Counted from the stretch's first letter, positions 24,021 through 33,936 are shown. The stretch is DNA of 64,000 bases from Caballeronia sp. Lep1P3 (GCF_022879595.1 NZ_CP084267.1:682001-746000); one strand, 5' to 3'. A program made the numbers and translations. The notes: generated by a model from the sequence alone, not told the origin.

Positions 24021-25316
24021 CTACTTCGCGGCAGCGCCGCTGGGAACCCACTTGCCGCCGGCCGGCTGATCGGCGCGCCGTGCGAGCAGGCAGACCACGC
24101 CCGCCGCGATGATGTCGAACACCGCGAGCACCACGAACAGCGGGCTATAGCCGATCTTCGTCACGAGCACGCCGAAGAGCGCGGTGAACGCCGCTGCGCC
24201 GAGATAGCCGGCCATGCCGCCCATGCCCGTCGCGGTCGCGACTTCGTTCTTGCCGAACATGTCGGACGTGATCGCATAGAGCGCGCCCGACAGCGTCTGG
24301 TGCGCGAAGCCGCCGACGCACAGCAGCGCCACCGCCGCATAAGGACTCGCGACGAGACCCACGCACGCCGGGCCGACCATGCACAACGCGCCCACCACGA
24401 ACACCAGCTTGCGCGACGTGAAGAGCGAAACGTTCGCGTACTTGTGGAAGATCGGGCTGAGATAACCGCCGAGCACGCAGCCGATATCCGCCGCAAGGAA
24501 CGGCATCCACGCGTACAGCGCCACTTCCTTCAGATTCATGTGCCGCTCGGTCATCATGTAGAGCGGAATCCACGCGTTGAACGTCTGCCACGCCGGTTCG
24601 GACAGAATGCGCGGAATGCCGATCGCCCAGAAGTCGCGGCTGCGCAGCATCGCGAAACGGCTGCGCTTCTCGCCGCCCGTTGCATCGCTGTGAATCGCTT
24701 CCTGGCCGCTCAGAATGTAGTCGCGCTCGGCGTCGCCCAGCATCTTCTGCTTGCGCGGATGCTGATAAAACGCCATCCACAGCACGCACCATACGACGCC
24801 CGCCACGCCCACCATCACGAACGCCAGTTGCCACTGCCCATGCAGGAGCGCCCACACGACGAGCGGCGGCGCGAGCAGCGCACCGATTGACGAGCCGATG
24901 TTGAACCAGCCGATCGCGACCGAGCGTTCCTTCGCGGGGAACCATTCGCTCGTCGCCTTCACGCCGGCGGGAATGCCGGCCGCCTCCGCCACGCCGAGCA
25001 GACCGCGAAAGAACGCGAGGCTGCGCCAGCCGGTCGACCAGGCCGCGGCCGCGCACGCGAGCGACCAGGCGAGCGCGAACGCCACGAAGCCCAGCTTGGT
25101 GCCGATGGTGTCGAGCACGAACCCCGCCACCGGCTGCATGAACGCATAGCAAAGCTGCCACGCGACCACCACATGAGCATATTGCTCGGTCGTGATGTTG
25201 AGATCCTTCATCAAACTCGGCGCGGCGACGGAGAGCGTATTGCGCGCCAGATAGTTGATGATGAGGCCAGCCGCGACGAGGCTGACCATCCACCAGCGAA
25301 TGCCTTTGATTTTCAT
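24021..25316 (-). CDS. MFS transporter, hexuronate/aldarate (ExuT/GudP-like) family
   Basis: The 431-residue protein has 12 predicted membrane segments and the anion:cation symporter (ACS) family pattern. Recognisable parts are INYLARNTLSVAAPSLMKDL, FFRGLLGVAEAAGIPAG, KATSEWFPAKERSVAIGWFN and SSIGALLAPPLVVW. It probably imports galacturonate or glucuronate by proton symport. It lies 26 bp downstream of uronate dehydrogenase on the same strand, which supports uronate as substrate. The start at 25316 has a nearby GGAGG-type ribosome-binding site; the longer upstream frame overlaps the dehydrogenase and was rejected. Confidence 0.88.
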   Translation of the reverse strand: MKIKGIRWWMVSLVAAGLIINYLARNTLSVAAPSLMKDLNITTEQYAHVVVAWQLCYAFMQPVAGFVLDTIGTKLGFVAFALAWSLACAAAAWSTGWRSLAFFRGLLGVAEAAGIPAGVKATSEWFPAKERSVAIGWFNIGSSIGALLAPPLVVWALLHGQWQLAFVMVGVAGVVWCVLWMAFYQHPRKQKMLGDAERDYILSGQEAIHSDATGGEKRSRFAMLRSRDFWAIGIPRILSEPAWQTFNAWIPLYMMTERHMNLKEVALYAWMPFLAADIGCVLGGYLSPIFHKYANVSLFTSRKLVFVVGALCMVGPACVGLVASPYAAVALLCVGGFAHQTLSGALYAITSDMFGKNEVATATGMGGMAGYLGAAAFTALFGVLVTKIGYSPLFVVLAVFDIIAAGVVCLLARRADQPAGGKWVPSGAAAK

Positions 25317-25342
25317 GTGAGTCTCCTCCTGAACCGGATTCG

Positions 25343-26203
25343 TCAGGACTGCGCCGGCGCCGAAGCGGAACGGCCGTTTGCGTCGGTGTGGGTGTGTGTG
25401 TCGGTGCCGCCGTCGGTACGCGAATAGTCGATGCCGACGAAGCTGCCGCCCTGGAAGCGTTGACCGAGCGCGTCGAGCGGATTCGGGCGCGCGAGGATGT
25501 CGGCGGCGTAGTCCTCGGCGTTCTGCGTCGGCTGATAACCGAGACGCGCCGCGCCGCTGTTGTCCCACCAGCTTCGCGTGTTCGCGGATACGCCCCAGAT
25601 CGTCAGGAAGCCGACATCGTCAGCGTCGATGCAGCGGTCGAGAAAATGCAGCAGATCGCGATGGCCGAACCAGGTGCTCAGATGCCGCGGCTCCGTCGGG
25701 CGCTCGAGGCAGCTGCCGATGCGAACGCACACGCTCTCGATGCCGTGCTTGTCCCAGTACATGCGCGCGACCGATTCGCCCCACACCTTGCTCAGGCCGT
25801 AGAAGCCGTCTGGACGAAGTTCGCAGTCGAGGCTCAGGCGCTCGGTGACGGGATACATGCCGATCGCGTGATTCGAGCTCGCGAAGACGATGCGCTTCAC
25901 GCCGTTGCGGCGCGCGCCTTCGTACACTTCGACGAGGCCGCGCAGATTGTTCTCGATGATTTCCGGCAGCGGACGCTCGACGCTCGTGCCGGCGAAGTGG
26001 ATCAGCACGTCGACGCCTTGCAGCAGACGGTCCACGACGGCCGGATCGCGCAGGTCTCCGTGCATCACGTCTTCGCCTTCGACGAGCGGCGTGAGCGCCT
26101 TGGAGCCTGCCGCCGAACGCAAGGGCGTGCCGCGCGCGACGAACGCAGCGCGGACGACAGAGCCGAGCTGTCCTCCTGCGCCGCTGAGGGCGATTTTCTT
26201 CAT
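25343..26203 (-). CDS. udh: Uronate dehydrogenase (NAD+)
   Basis: This 286-residue extended SDR has the Rossmann motif GAGGQLGSVV (residues about 8-17), HFAGTSVERP, a catalytic YGLSK motif and the family segments FASSNHAIGMYP and RIGSCLERPTEPRHLSTW. Uronate dehydrogenases oxidise galacturonate or glucuronate to the aldarolactone, the first step of the oxidative pathway. It is cotranscribed with a hexuronate transporter. The C-terminus is extended by about 20 polar residues (DGGTDTHTHTDANGR), encoded partly by a GT-rich run, which is unusual. Confidence 0.9.
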   Translation of the reverse strand: MKKIALSGAGGQLGSVVRAAFVARGTPLRSAAGSKALTPLVEGEDVMHGDLRDPAVVDRLLQGVDVLIHFAGTSVERPLPEIIENNLRGLVEVYEGARRNGVKRIVFASSNHAIGMYPVTERLSLDCELRPDGFYGLSKVWGESVARMYWDKHGIESVCVRIGSCLERPTEPRHLSTWFGHRDLLHFLDRCIDADDVGFLTIWGVSANTRSWWDNSGAARLGYQPTQNAEDYAADILARPNPLDALGQRFQGGSFVGIDYSRTDGGTDTHTHTDANGRSASAPAQS

Positions 26204-26269
26204 GGGGTTCCTTTACGCGGGCTGAGGACGCTTGCCGGCGTGTACCGGGCGCAACCCTGCGATAGTTGA

Positions 26270-26282
26270 GTCATACGATGAC
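26270..26282. promoter_or_regulatory. Inverted repeat upstream of udh, candidate operator
   Basis: GTCATACGATGAC has perfect 5-bp arms (GTCAT/ATGAC) around a 3-bp centre and lies 67 bp upstream of the udh start. Short dyads of this size are typical of GntR/FadR-type operators. A partly similar GTCATATCA sequence lies in front of the other uronate-dehydrogenase-like gene, beside a GntR gene. The dyad is seen directly; its regulator is inferred. Confidence 0.45.
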
Positions 26283-26420
26283 ATACTATCCATCATCGTC
26301 GTTTCGATTTCAACTAAGTAGTTTCCCTTGGTGACGCGGCCTTGCGCGGCCCCTTTAGCAGAAAACAGCCGGTTTTTGGAACCCCCGGTTGTAGGATGTC
26401 TTATGGGACCCGGGCGTTTT

Positions 26421-27182
26421 CTAACCCTTGACGAGTCCCCCGTCGACAATCAGGTTTTGTCCCGTCACCGCGCGCGCCCACGGCGACAGAAAGAAGAGCA
26501 CGGCGTCGGCGAATTCGGCGGGCGTGGTGACGCGGCGAAGCGGCGTGAAGCCCGCGACCATGTCGAACACGGCCTCGGGCGTCGCCTGGCTCGCGTCGGT
26601 CGTGCGCAGCAGGCCGCCCGACACCATGTTCACCGTGATGCCATCGGGTCCGAGATCGTTCGATGCCGTTCTCGTGAGCGCGAGGAGCGCCGCTTTCGCC
26701 GCCGTGTAGTCGTGATACGGCACGACGGGATTCTGGAAGAGATTGGTCCCGACATTAACGACGCGGCCGAAGCGCGCCGCGCGCATGTCCGGCAACGCGG
26801 CCTGGATGACGTTGAGCGCGCCCTTGAGCGCGCCGTCGATCTGCTGCTGGAAGCGCACCCACTCGATGTCGCCGATCTTCGGGCGCGCGTCGCCATCGAA
26901 GCTGAAATCGGCGAGCGCGTTGTTCACCACGGCATGCACCGGCCGCCCGCTCTTCGCGCGCGCTTCCTCGAAAAGACGCGCAACGGAGGCCGCATCGGTG
27001 ACATCGGCCTGCACCGCGACGACGCGCGGCCCGAGCCGCTCGACAAGCGCCTTCGCCTGCGCTTCGCTTCGTCGATAGTTGATGACGACGCTCGCGCCCT
27101 CGCGTGCGAGCGCTTCGGTGATCGCAGCGCCCAGCCCGCGCGCGCCGCCGGTTACGAGTACGTTCTGTTCGGACAGGTGCAT
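26421..27182 (-). CDS. Short-chain dehydrogenase/reductase (FabG-like)
   Basis: The start at 27182 has GGAGAAG upstream and gives 253 residues. It has the cofactor motif TGGARGLGAAI (residues about 11-21), the NNAL variant of the NNAG motif, and the active-site YTAAK in VPYHDYTAAKAALLAL. The C-terminus shows the usual VDGG. It is a classical NAD(P)-dependent SDR. The substrate is unknown. It lies 217 bp upstream of udh on the same strand and is probably transcribed separately. Confidence 0.85.
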   Translation of the reverse strand: MHLSEQNVLVTGGARGLGAAITEALAREGASVVINYRRSEAQAKALVERLGPRVVAVQADVTDAASVARLFEEARAKSGRPVHAVVNNALADFSFDGDARPKIGDIEWVRFQQQIDGALKGALNVIQAALPDMRAARFGRVVNVGTNLFQNPVVPYHDYTAAKAALLALTRTASNDLGPDGITVNMVSGGLLRTTDASQATPEAVFDMVAGFTPLRRVTTPAEFADAVLFFLSPWARAVTGQNLIVDGGLVKG

Positions 27183-27331
27183 CGGCTTCTCCAACGTTGG
27201 TCTGAATGGTCGGCGCATTATGCAGCGTTCCCGCGCTGCCCTGCACATCGGCGCGTGGGCGCAAGGCTCGCGCGCCGGGTGCCGTTAAAATGGACCGTCA
27301 TGTCCGCGTTCATGCGCTAGAACCGCCATCC

Positions 27332-29644
27332 ATGCAAGTCGCTCCCCTTCCCGCCGACGAGACCGAACGCCTGCGCGTGCTGCACAGGCTGCATATCCTG
27401 GATACGCCTCCCGAAGAAGCGTTCGACCGCGTGACGCGCGTGCTCGCGCGTCTGCTCGACGTGCCGATCGCCCTCGTTTCACTCGTGGACGAACATCGGC
27501 AATGGTTCAAGTCGCGGCTCGGCATCGAAGCCTGCGAGACCTCGCGCGACGTGTCGTTCTGCGCGCACGCGCTGAACGTGGACGGCATGCTCGTCGTCAC
27601 CGACGCGCGCGAGGATCCGCGTTTCTTCGACAACCCGATCGTCACCGGTCCGATGTCGGTGCGTTTTTACGCGGGCGTGCCGCTGCGCTCGGTCGACGGC
27701 TACGCGATCGGCACGCTCTGCGCCATCGACACCGTGCCGCGCACGCTGTCCGCCGATGAGCGCGCCGCCATGCGCGACCTTGCCGCCATCGTCGAGCGCG
27801 AACTGATGTCGCGCGAAACCAACCACTTCGCGCGCGTGCTGCATCACGCGGACACGCAGGCCATCCTGCTTTCGGAGACGCGCTTTCGCACGATCTTCGA
27901 GCAGACGCCGACGGGCGCCGCCATCGTCGGACTGGACGGGCGCTTCATCGAAGTGAACGCGCGGCTGTGCGAGATGGTCGGCTACAGCGCCGACGAGCTA
28001 TTGGCGCTGACTTTCCAGCAGATCACCTTCGTCGAGGATCTGGACACGGACCTGCACCATCTGCGTCAGTTGCTCGCGGGACGCAGCACGACCTACGCGA
28101 TGGAAAAGCGCTATGTGCGCCGCGACGGTTCGCATTTCTGGGTGCAGTTGCACGTGGCGCTCGTGCGGCGAGCCAACGGCGATCCGCTGCACTACATCGC
28201 GGCCATCGAGGACATTCAGGCGCGCAAGGAGAACGAGCGCCTGCAGCGCGAGCATCGCGCGGCACTCGAGGAGCAGGTGGGAAAGCGCACGGCCGAATTG
28301 CGCGCGACGAACATGCAGTTGCGCGGCGAGGTCGCACGGCGCGAGACGGTCGAAGCGACGCTGCGCGCGCAGAACCAGCATCTTCAGACGGTGATCGACA
28401 ACGCGCAGGACGCGTATGTCGCGATAGACACCGACGGCAACATCACCGAATGGAACGACGCGGCGGAGCATATGTTCGGCTGGGCGCGGCACGAGGTGCT
28501 CGGGCTGCCGATGGCCGAGACGATCATCCCCCCGGCATGGCGCGACGCGCACGATGCGGGCATGCGCCGTTTCCTTCAAACGAGAGCGGGCGTGATTCTT
28601 TCGAAGCCCACCGAAGTGAAAGCGCTGCGGCGTTCGGGCGAAAGTTTTCCGGCGGAATTGCGCATTTCGACCGCGGCGACCGCGAACGGCGAGACGCTTT
28701 TCGCGTTCATCACGGACGTGAGCGAGCGCAAGCGCGTGGAAGCGGAGATCATCGAGAGCCGCGAAGCGATACAGAAGGCCACCGACAGCCTGCCGGTGCT
28801 GATTGCCTACGTCGATCGGGAACTGCGCTATCAGTTCAACAACGACGGTTATCGGCGGCTGCTCGGGCGCGACGTCATGTCGATGCGCGGAAAGGAAATC
28901 GCCTCCGTCATGCCGCCCGAGATGTATCGGACGCTCGCGCCTTCGTTTCAGCGCGCGCTCGCGGGCGAGCGTCTGCAACACGACGACGTGGAAGACCACG
29001 GGCCGGATCGCCGCACATGGAGCGTTTCGCTCGTGCCGGATGTGCGCGGACGCGAGGTGATCGGCTTCTACATGATGGCGCAGGACGTCACTTCGCGCAG
29101 GCAGGCCGAGCGCAAGCTGAGGGCGCAGGCGATGCGCGACCCGCTCACCGGGCTGCCCAACCGGCGCGCGTTGCTCCTGCATCTTCAGCACAACGTGGCG
29201 GCCGATAACGCGGCGCGTCAGGCGCTCGCTTTATTCTTTCTCGATCTCGACGGCTTCAAGCCGGTCAACGACGCATACGGCCACGAAGCCGGCGACGAGC
29301 TTTTGCGGCTCGTCGGCCTTCGCCTCGCGCAGACCGTGCGGCATAGCGACTTCACGAGCCGTCTTGCGGGTGACGAGTTCGTGATCGTCAGTCACGGCGT
29401 GGCGGACGAAGCAACCGCCGCCCGCATGGCCGAGGCCATCTGCAGCGCGTTGAACAGTCCGTTCGATCTGTCGGGACACGAAGTGACGATCGCGACGAGC
29501 GTGGGCGTCGTGATTTGCGACGCATCGGCGCTCACGACGCCCGATGCGCTCCTCGCCGCCGCCGACAGCGCGATGTACGAGGCCAAGCGCGAAGGCAGGA
29601 ACCGTTACCGCGTGGCGCCGCGCATCGCGACCATCGCGCAATAA
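27332..29644 (+). CDS. Diguanylate cyclase with GAF and three PAS domains
   Basis: The domain order is an N-terminal GAF (about 20-165, with SLVDEHRQWFKSRLG and CAHAL), then three PAS domains. The first is at about 175-300 (IFEQTPTGAAIVGLDGRFIEVN), the second at about 345-455 (NAQDAYVAIDTDGNITEWN) and the third at about 465-585. The C-terminus is a GGDEF domain (about 600-760). The active-site signature reads AGDEF (Ala at about 679) instead of GGDEF, and an RHSD inhibitory site sits five residues before it. Ala variants are active in some enzymes, so activity is plausible. No membrane segment is seen, so it should be a cytosolic sensor. The start is uncertain; an ATG at 27290 is the alternative. 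Confidence 0.88.
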   Translation: MQVAPLPADETERLRVLHRLHILDTPPEEAFDRVTRVLARLLDVPIALVSLVDEHRQWFKSRLGIEACETSRDVSFCAHALNVDGMLVVTDAREDPRFFDNPIVTGPMSVRFYAGVPLRSVDGYAIGTLCAIDTVPRTLSADERAAMRDLAAIVERELMSRETNHFARVLHHADTQAILLSETRFRTIFEQTPTGAAIVGLDGRFIEVNARLCEMVGYSADELLALTFQQITFVEDLDTDLHHLRQLLAGRSTTYAMEKRYVRRDGSHFWVQLHVALVRRANGDPLHYIAAIEDIQARKENERLQREHRAALEEQVGKRTAELRATNMQLRGEVARRETVEATLRAQNQHLQTVIDNAQDAYVAIDTDGNITEWNDAAEHMFGWARHEVLGLPMAETIIPPAWRDAHDAGMRRFLQTRAGVILSKPTEVKALRRSGESFPAELRISTAATANGETLFAFITDVSERKRVEAEIIESREAIQKATDSLPVLIAYVDRELRYQFNNDGYRRLLGRDVMSMRGKEIASVMPPEMYRTLAPSFQRALAGERLQHDDVEDHGPDRRTWSVSLVPDVRGREVIGFYMMAQDVTSRRQAERKLRAQAMRDPLTGLPNRRALLLHLQHNVAADNAARQALALFFLDLDGFKPVNDAYGHEAGDELLRLVGLRLAQTVRHSDFTSRLAGDEFVIVSHGVADEATAARMAEAICSALNSPFDLSGHEVTIATSVGVVICDASALTTPDALLAAADSAMYEAKREGRNRYRVAPRIATIAQ

Positions 29645-29664
29645 CGCGGCGTGCGCCGCTCGGT

Positions 29665-30840
29665 TCAGTTCAGCGAGCCGTCCAGCGCGCCCCTCGCCCG
29701 GCCGCGCGCGTCCGCCGCGAACCAGGTTTGCCCGACGGCGTATTCGCCTGCCGCGCCCAATGCCAGCACAGCGGACCCGAGTTCGAGCAGATGCGTGGCC
29801 GACATCGCGCTCGACAGCCACCAGAAGGCCAGTAACGACCCCATGCGCATGACGAGCATGACGAGGTCGCGCGCCACGATGCGGTCCGCGAGTTCGCCGC
29901 GAATATCGAGTGCGCGCTGATTGAGGACGTGTTCGCTCGCATTGAGGAACGGGCCGGCGGCGGCTCTCAGAATCGAGTGCGCGACGAACAGCGCGGGCAG
30001 CCACGCGGCGAACCCGAGCAGCACGAACGACACCGCGACGGCCATGCACGACCAGCCGAGCCAGCCCGAGCGGTTATGCACGCCCCGGCTCTTGCGCGTC
30101 ATGAAGAGCGCCGCCGCGCCCGCGAGACCCGCCACCGTCGATACCCAGCCGAGATCGCTCGCCGATCCGATGGACAGCGCCGCCCCGACCGACCCGACCG
30201 CGCCTCCGACGCCGAGCAGCCCAGACTCGACGAAGAAGAGCGGCAGGCAAGCCCTGAATTCCGGCTGAGCGATGACCGCGAGCGGATTGGTGGCGGGAAC
30301 CATCGGCGCTTCGGAAACATGGCGGCCGAGCGCGAGACCGGCGACCACGCACACCACGCCGTACACCATGTAGAGCGCGTGACTGCTGTTTCCTGTCTTC
30401 GCGAGACAGAGCGTGGCAACCAGCGTCGCGACGATTCCGCCCGCGACCGCGAGCGCGCCCGAGCGCGATGCATAGCCGTCGCGTTCAGCGTCGGTGAGGA
30501 CGCTCATCTCCAGCCAGTAACGCGCGCTCCACGTGAGGCCCAGAAACAGGCCATAGACGGCCGCCATGACGGGGATGGAGTCGCCGCCGCCAAGGAGAAG
30601 CGCGCCGGGCAACAGAAAACTGAGGCGCATCAGACGGCGTCCGGTCAGACCGAAACGCGGCCCCAGCAAATACGCGATGAGCGCGGCGCCGCTCGCATCG
30701 CACAGCATGTACGCGGTGAAGCGAAACATTGCGTTGGTGTCGTCGACTCCGACGACGAAGTAACCGATGAATCCGGCCAGCGTCCCGATTGCTCCTTGCA
30801 GGGAGACAAAGAGGAGCATTTCCTGCTCGTGCTTCGACAT
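29665..30840 (-). CDS. MFS-like integral membrane protein
   Basis: The 391-residue protein starts MSKHEQEMLLFVSLQGAIGT and has about 11-12 hydrophobic helices in the pattern of a major facilitator transporter. I recognise no substrate signature. It ends 21 bp from the convergent diguanylate cyclase stop. The upstream gap to the next gene is about 320 bp. It could transport a small solute or act as an exporter; the sequence does not decide. Confidence 0.7.
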   Translation of the reverse strand: MSKHEQEMLLFVSLQGAIGTLAGFIGYFVVGVDDTNAMFRFTAYMLCDASGAALIAYLLGPRFGLTGRRLMRLSFLLPGALLLGGGDSIPVMAAVYGLFLGLTWSARYWLEMSVLTDAERDGYASRSGALAVAGGIVATLVATLCLAKTGNSSHALYMVYGVVCVVAGLALGRHVSEAPMVPATNPLAVIAQPEFRACLPLFFVESGLLGVGGAVGSVGAALSIGSASDLGWVSTVAGLAGAAALFMTRKSRGVHNRSGWLGWSCMAVAVSFVLLGFAAWLPALFVAHSILRAAAGPFLNASEHVLNQRALDIRGELADRIVARDLVMLVMRMGSLLAFWWLSSAMSATHLLELGSAVLALGAAGEYAVGQTWFAADARGRARGALDGSLN

Positions 30841-31157
30841 GGTCTTACGTGGAGGATCGAGGTTCTTTATCGCTCCGCGGTAAAGAACCGGCACCGGGCC
30901 AACAGTGATGCTCGGTGCATGAAGCCGTTCAAAGGCAACGTTCGATCGCCCTCGGTAAGGAATGCCGATTTCACTCTACTGCGATGGAACTACCCGGAAA
31001 ATCCATCGCGGCGCAAGTGTAATAGTTCTCAGGGTTTATCCGCAAGAAGATAAACCGCATATTTAGCGGGTAAAAAATACCTTTGCGGAGGATAGAAGAA
31101 TCGTTAGGAGACGAATGCGTCGACTGACATCGACGCATCGCTTTTAGAGAGAGATTT
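30841..31157. other. Intergenic region
   Basis: This AT-richer gap separates the MFS-like gene from the end of glf. It contains the probable promoter of the MFS-like gene and, at its right end, a stem-loop listed separately. I see no gene in it. Confidence 0.5.
31115..31138. terminator. Stem-loop after glf
   Basis: Perfect 9-bp arms ATGCGTCGA and TCGACGCAT enclose a 6-base loop, 20 bp beyond the glf stop. Read on the plus strand it is followed by CGCTTTTA. On the glf strand the trailing T-run is weak. It is probably the glf terminator. Confidence 0.5.
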
Positions 31158-32375
31158 TCAGGCGCTTTGCTTGAGCGCTTCTCTTTCTGCAATACGTTCG
31201 ACGAGACTCAGTGCCTGAGCGACGACCTGATCCATGTTGTAGTAGCGGTAACTGCCGAGCCTTCCCGCAAACGTCACTTCCGGATGCGCTTCGGCAAGCG
31301 CCTCATAACGCTTGAACAGCTCGGCATTCGCCGGCCGGGGAATCGGATAGTACGGGTCACCTTCATCGCTTGGATATTCATAGGTGATGCTCGTCTTCGC
31401 GTGCTGCTGCCCCGTCAGATACTTGTATTCGGTGATGCGCGTATGACGCACGTCTTCCGATGGATAGTTCACCACAGCGAGCGACTGAAAACGCTCTTGA
31501 TCAAGCGTCTCATGACGAAACGCGAGAGAGCGATACGGCAGCTTCCCAAGGCAGTGATCGAAATATTCGTCTATGGGTCCCGTATAGATCAGCTTGCGAA
31601 AACTCACTTCGGCGCGAATTTCCTTGAAGTCCGTATTGAGCATGACCTTGATATTCGGATGCGCCAGCATCTTCTCGAACATGCGCGTATAGCCTTCTAG
31701 CGGCATGCACTGAAATTCATCGTTGAAGTAGCCGTCTTCCGCCGTGGTCCGCACGGGCACGCGCGATGTCACCGAGCGGTCGAGTTCCGAGGGGTCCATG
31801 CCCCATTGCTTGCGCGTGTAGCCACGAAAGAACTTCTCGTACAGCTCGCGCCCGACTTTGCCGACCACCACGTCTTCGGACGTCCTCACGTTCGCAATCG
31901 GTTCGGCGCGCGCCGCGAGAAAGGCCTCGGCCTCTTCCGGCGAAAGGTCGAGCGAATAGAGCCGGTTGAGCGTCGTCAGGTTGATTGGAACCGGCACGAG
32001 CATGCCGTCGACCGAAGCCAATACGCGATGTCTGTAGGGACGCCACGCCGTGAATCGCGACAGATAATCCACGACGCGCTGCGCGTTCGTGTGAAAGATG
32101 TGCGGCCCATAGCGATGAATCAGAATGCCGTCCGCGTTGTACTCATCGTAGGCATTGCCGGCAATATGCGAACGCCGGTCGACGAGCAGCACGCGCTGAC
32201 CGTATTGCGCCGCGAGCCGCTCGGCCATCACGCTTCCGGCAAAACCCGCGCCGACGATGAGATAGTCGAAGCCTCTGCGCTCCTGCCGCGCCGCATCCGA
32301 TACCGTTGCGCGCCCGCTCAGGCCCGAGTTGGACGAGGCGTTCGCCGTCTCTGTCGTCGTGTCTACGATACGCAT
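31158..32375 (-). CDS. glf: UDP-galactopyranose mutase
   Basis: The start at 32375 has GAGGTGG upstream and gives 405 residues. The FAD-binding motif is VGAGFAGSVMAERLA, followed by DRRSHIAGNAYDEYN and HRYGPHIFHTN. KFFRGYTRKQWGMDPSELDRSV and GRLGSYRYYNMDQVV are hallmark Glf segments. The enzyme converts UDP-galactopyranose to UDP-galactofuranose, the donor for galactofuranose-containing polysaccharides. It overlaps the upstream glycosyltransferase gene by 13 bp, indicating a two-gene operon. Confidence 0.95.
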   Translation of the reverse strand: MRIVDTTTETANASSNSGLSGRATVSDAARQERRGFDYLIVGAGFAGSVMAERLAAQYGQRVLLVDRRSHIAGNAYDEYNADGILIHRYGPHIFHTNAQRVVDYLSRFTAWRPYRHRVLASVDGMLVPVPINLTTLNRLYSLDLSPEEAEAFLAARAEPIANVRTSEDVVVGKVGRELYEKFFRGYTRKQWGMDPSELDRSVTSRVPVRTTAEDGYFNDEFQCMPLEGYTRMFEKMLAHPNIKVMLNTDFKEIRAEVSFRKLIYTGPIDEYFDHCLGKLPYRSLAFRHETLDQERFQSLAVVNYPSEDVRHTRITEYKYLTGQQHAKTSITYEYPSDEGDPYYPIPRPANAELFKRYEALAEAHPEVTFAGRLGSYRYYNMDQVVAQALSLVERIAEREALKQSA

Positions 32376-33628
32376 TTTTCCACCTCGGCCAACATTGCCG
32401 CGCACGTGTTGTCCCACGACATGCCCGCGAGTACCGACTTGACGCGGTCCATGAATGCCGCGCGGTCGGCGGCATCGGCAAGCGCCGTTTCGATGGCCCG
32501 CTCGAAGCTGCCCGCATCGTTTGCAATGTGAACGACGCCGCTATCGCCATAACGCGACACGACATCGGCGATGGGCGTCGACACGACGGGACGTCCTGCG
32601 GCAAGATATTCCGGCGTCTTCGTCGGACTGATGTAACGCGTGGCCTCGTTGATCGCGAAGGGCATCAGCGCCACGTCCCAGCCGGCGAGATAACGCGGAA
32701 GGTCCTCATACGCTTTCTGGCCGAGATAGTGGATGTTTTGCGCCTGCGGCAGATCGGCGGGACGAATCTTCGCAACCGGCCCGAGCATGATGAATTGCCA
32801 GTCGGGTCTCGCTGCGGCGAGCGCGCCGATGAGCGCGGCGTCGAAACGCTCGTCCAGCACGCCGTAGAAGCCAAGACGCGGTCCGGGTAACTCCGCCTGA
32901 TCCGAAGGTTCGGGCAACGGCTTGCAGGCTTTTTCGAAGTGTCCGATATCGACGCTGCTCGGAAACGCGTGGACGTTATGATGAAAACGCCGTTTCGATT
33001 CATAGAGGCTTTGACCGCCCGTGAATACGACGTCGGCCTTGCGCATGAGGCGCGCTTCCCTTTCGGCGAGTTGCGGCGGCGCGTTCTTGAATGCCGACAG
33101 CTCGTCCATGCAGTCGTAGACGATGAGCCTGGCATCGAGATGATCCGTGAAGGAAAGCGTCATCGGCGAGTAGTACCAAAGGCCGAGGTCCCACGTCTGC
33201 GAGCCTGCGAGATAGGCGTCGAGCAGTGCGCGCTGCGCGTGTTCTTCCTGCTCGCGCGTAAGCCCGGCGGGCAGGCACGGCGTCATCACGCGTATGCCTT
33301 CGTCCGTAGTCCGAACGTCGAGCCACGCATCGGCCTGATCCGTGCGGCGCGGCTCTTCGAAGAAGAGCACTTCCGCATGCTTTGCAATGCGCGACAGCAA
33401 GTGCTGCGGCCGTTGATAGACGAAGTTCCAGCGCAAGTGCGACAGGCAGAGAAGCGTCCGCGGCAGGCCCGCGCGCGCGATCGAGATGCGCGGACGAGCG
33501 TGCGTCGACGGACGGACAGCGGACCCGGCCGCACTGGCGGCTACGGGCTCTGGGCGGGCTTGGGGCGGGCGCAAGGGAGTGCCTCCGAAAGTGACTGACG
33601 ACGGTCGGCCTCGCGGCCGGGATCCCAC
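32363..33628 (-). CDS. Family 1/4-type glycosyltransferase
   Basis: The conserved part starts at LCLSHLRWNFVYQRPQHLLSR and contains LIVYDCMDELSAF, ADVVFTGGQSLYESKRR and PSSVDIGHFEKA. The donor-binding end has LGFYGVLDERFD, YLGQKAYEDLPRYLAGWDVALMPF and SPTKTPEYLAAGRPVVSTPI. This is a GT-B retaining transferase of the type seen beside glf, probably making a galactofuranose-containing or related glycan. The start is uncertain: the frame stays open to 33916, no ATG precedes the domain, and the GTG at 33628 is my best guess. Confidence 0.85.
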   Translation of the reverse strand: MGSRPRGRPSSVTFGGTPLRPPQARPEPVAASAAGSAVRPSTHARPRISIARAGLPRTLLCLSHLRWNFVYQRPQHLLSRIAKHAEVLFFEEPRRTDQADAWLDVRTTDEGIRVMTPCLPAGLTREQEEHAQRALLDAYLAGSQTWDLGLWYYSPMTLSFTDHLDARLIVYDCMDELSAFKNAPPQLAEREARLMRKADVVFTGGQSLYESKRRFHHNVHAFPSSVDIGHFEKACKPLPEPSDQAELPGPRLGFYGVLDERFDAALIGALAAARPDWQFIMLGPVAKIRPADLPQAQNIHYLGQKAYEDLPRYLAGWDVALMPFAINEATRYISPTKTPEYLAAGRPVVSTPIADVVSRYGDSGVVHIANDAGSFERAIETALADAADRAAFMDRVKSVLAGMSWDNTCAAMLAEVEKCVS

Positions 33629-33936
33629 CGGAACAGCGTTCCAATGAGGACATCCATTCGCCGCGTCAGCGGCCTCCGAAGCTCGGCTGCATTCGCCTCG
33701 CGTTGAAGCTGAAGTGACGCTAAGCAGTGCGCTCACGCAAGAACGGCGCAAAGCATCGGGAGTACTTCGCGCGCGTATCGTTGCGTTCGCTGACAATTCA
33801 GGGACGTCACGGCAATCGTTGTTCCAGCGCGTGCGTGTGCCGGGCAAATACCGATCGCGCACGGCGAGGGCATAGCGACTGCTTAGAAGCTGCGCGGTTT
33901 CGCCGAAACGTCGCACATAACTTCGGACGCAAGAAT
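33629..33936. other. Divergent region between the glycosyltransferase and the glycosidase fusion
   Basis: This region lies between oppositely transcribed genes and should hold both promoters. The glycosyltransferase frame remains open here (to 33916), so part of it could be coding if that gene starts further upstream. No other feature is recognisable. Confidence 0.4.

Noticed and set aside
26213..26449. 78-codon minus-strand frame upstream of udh
   Set aside because: It spans the promoter and dyad region, overlaps the SDR stop and shows no coding character.
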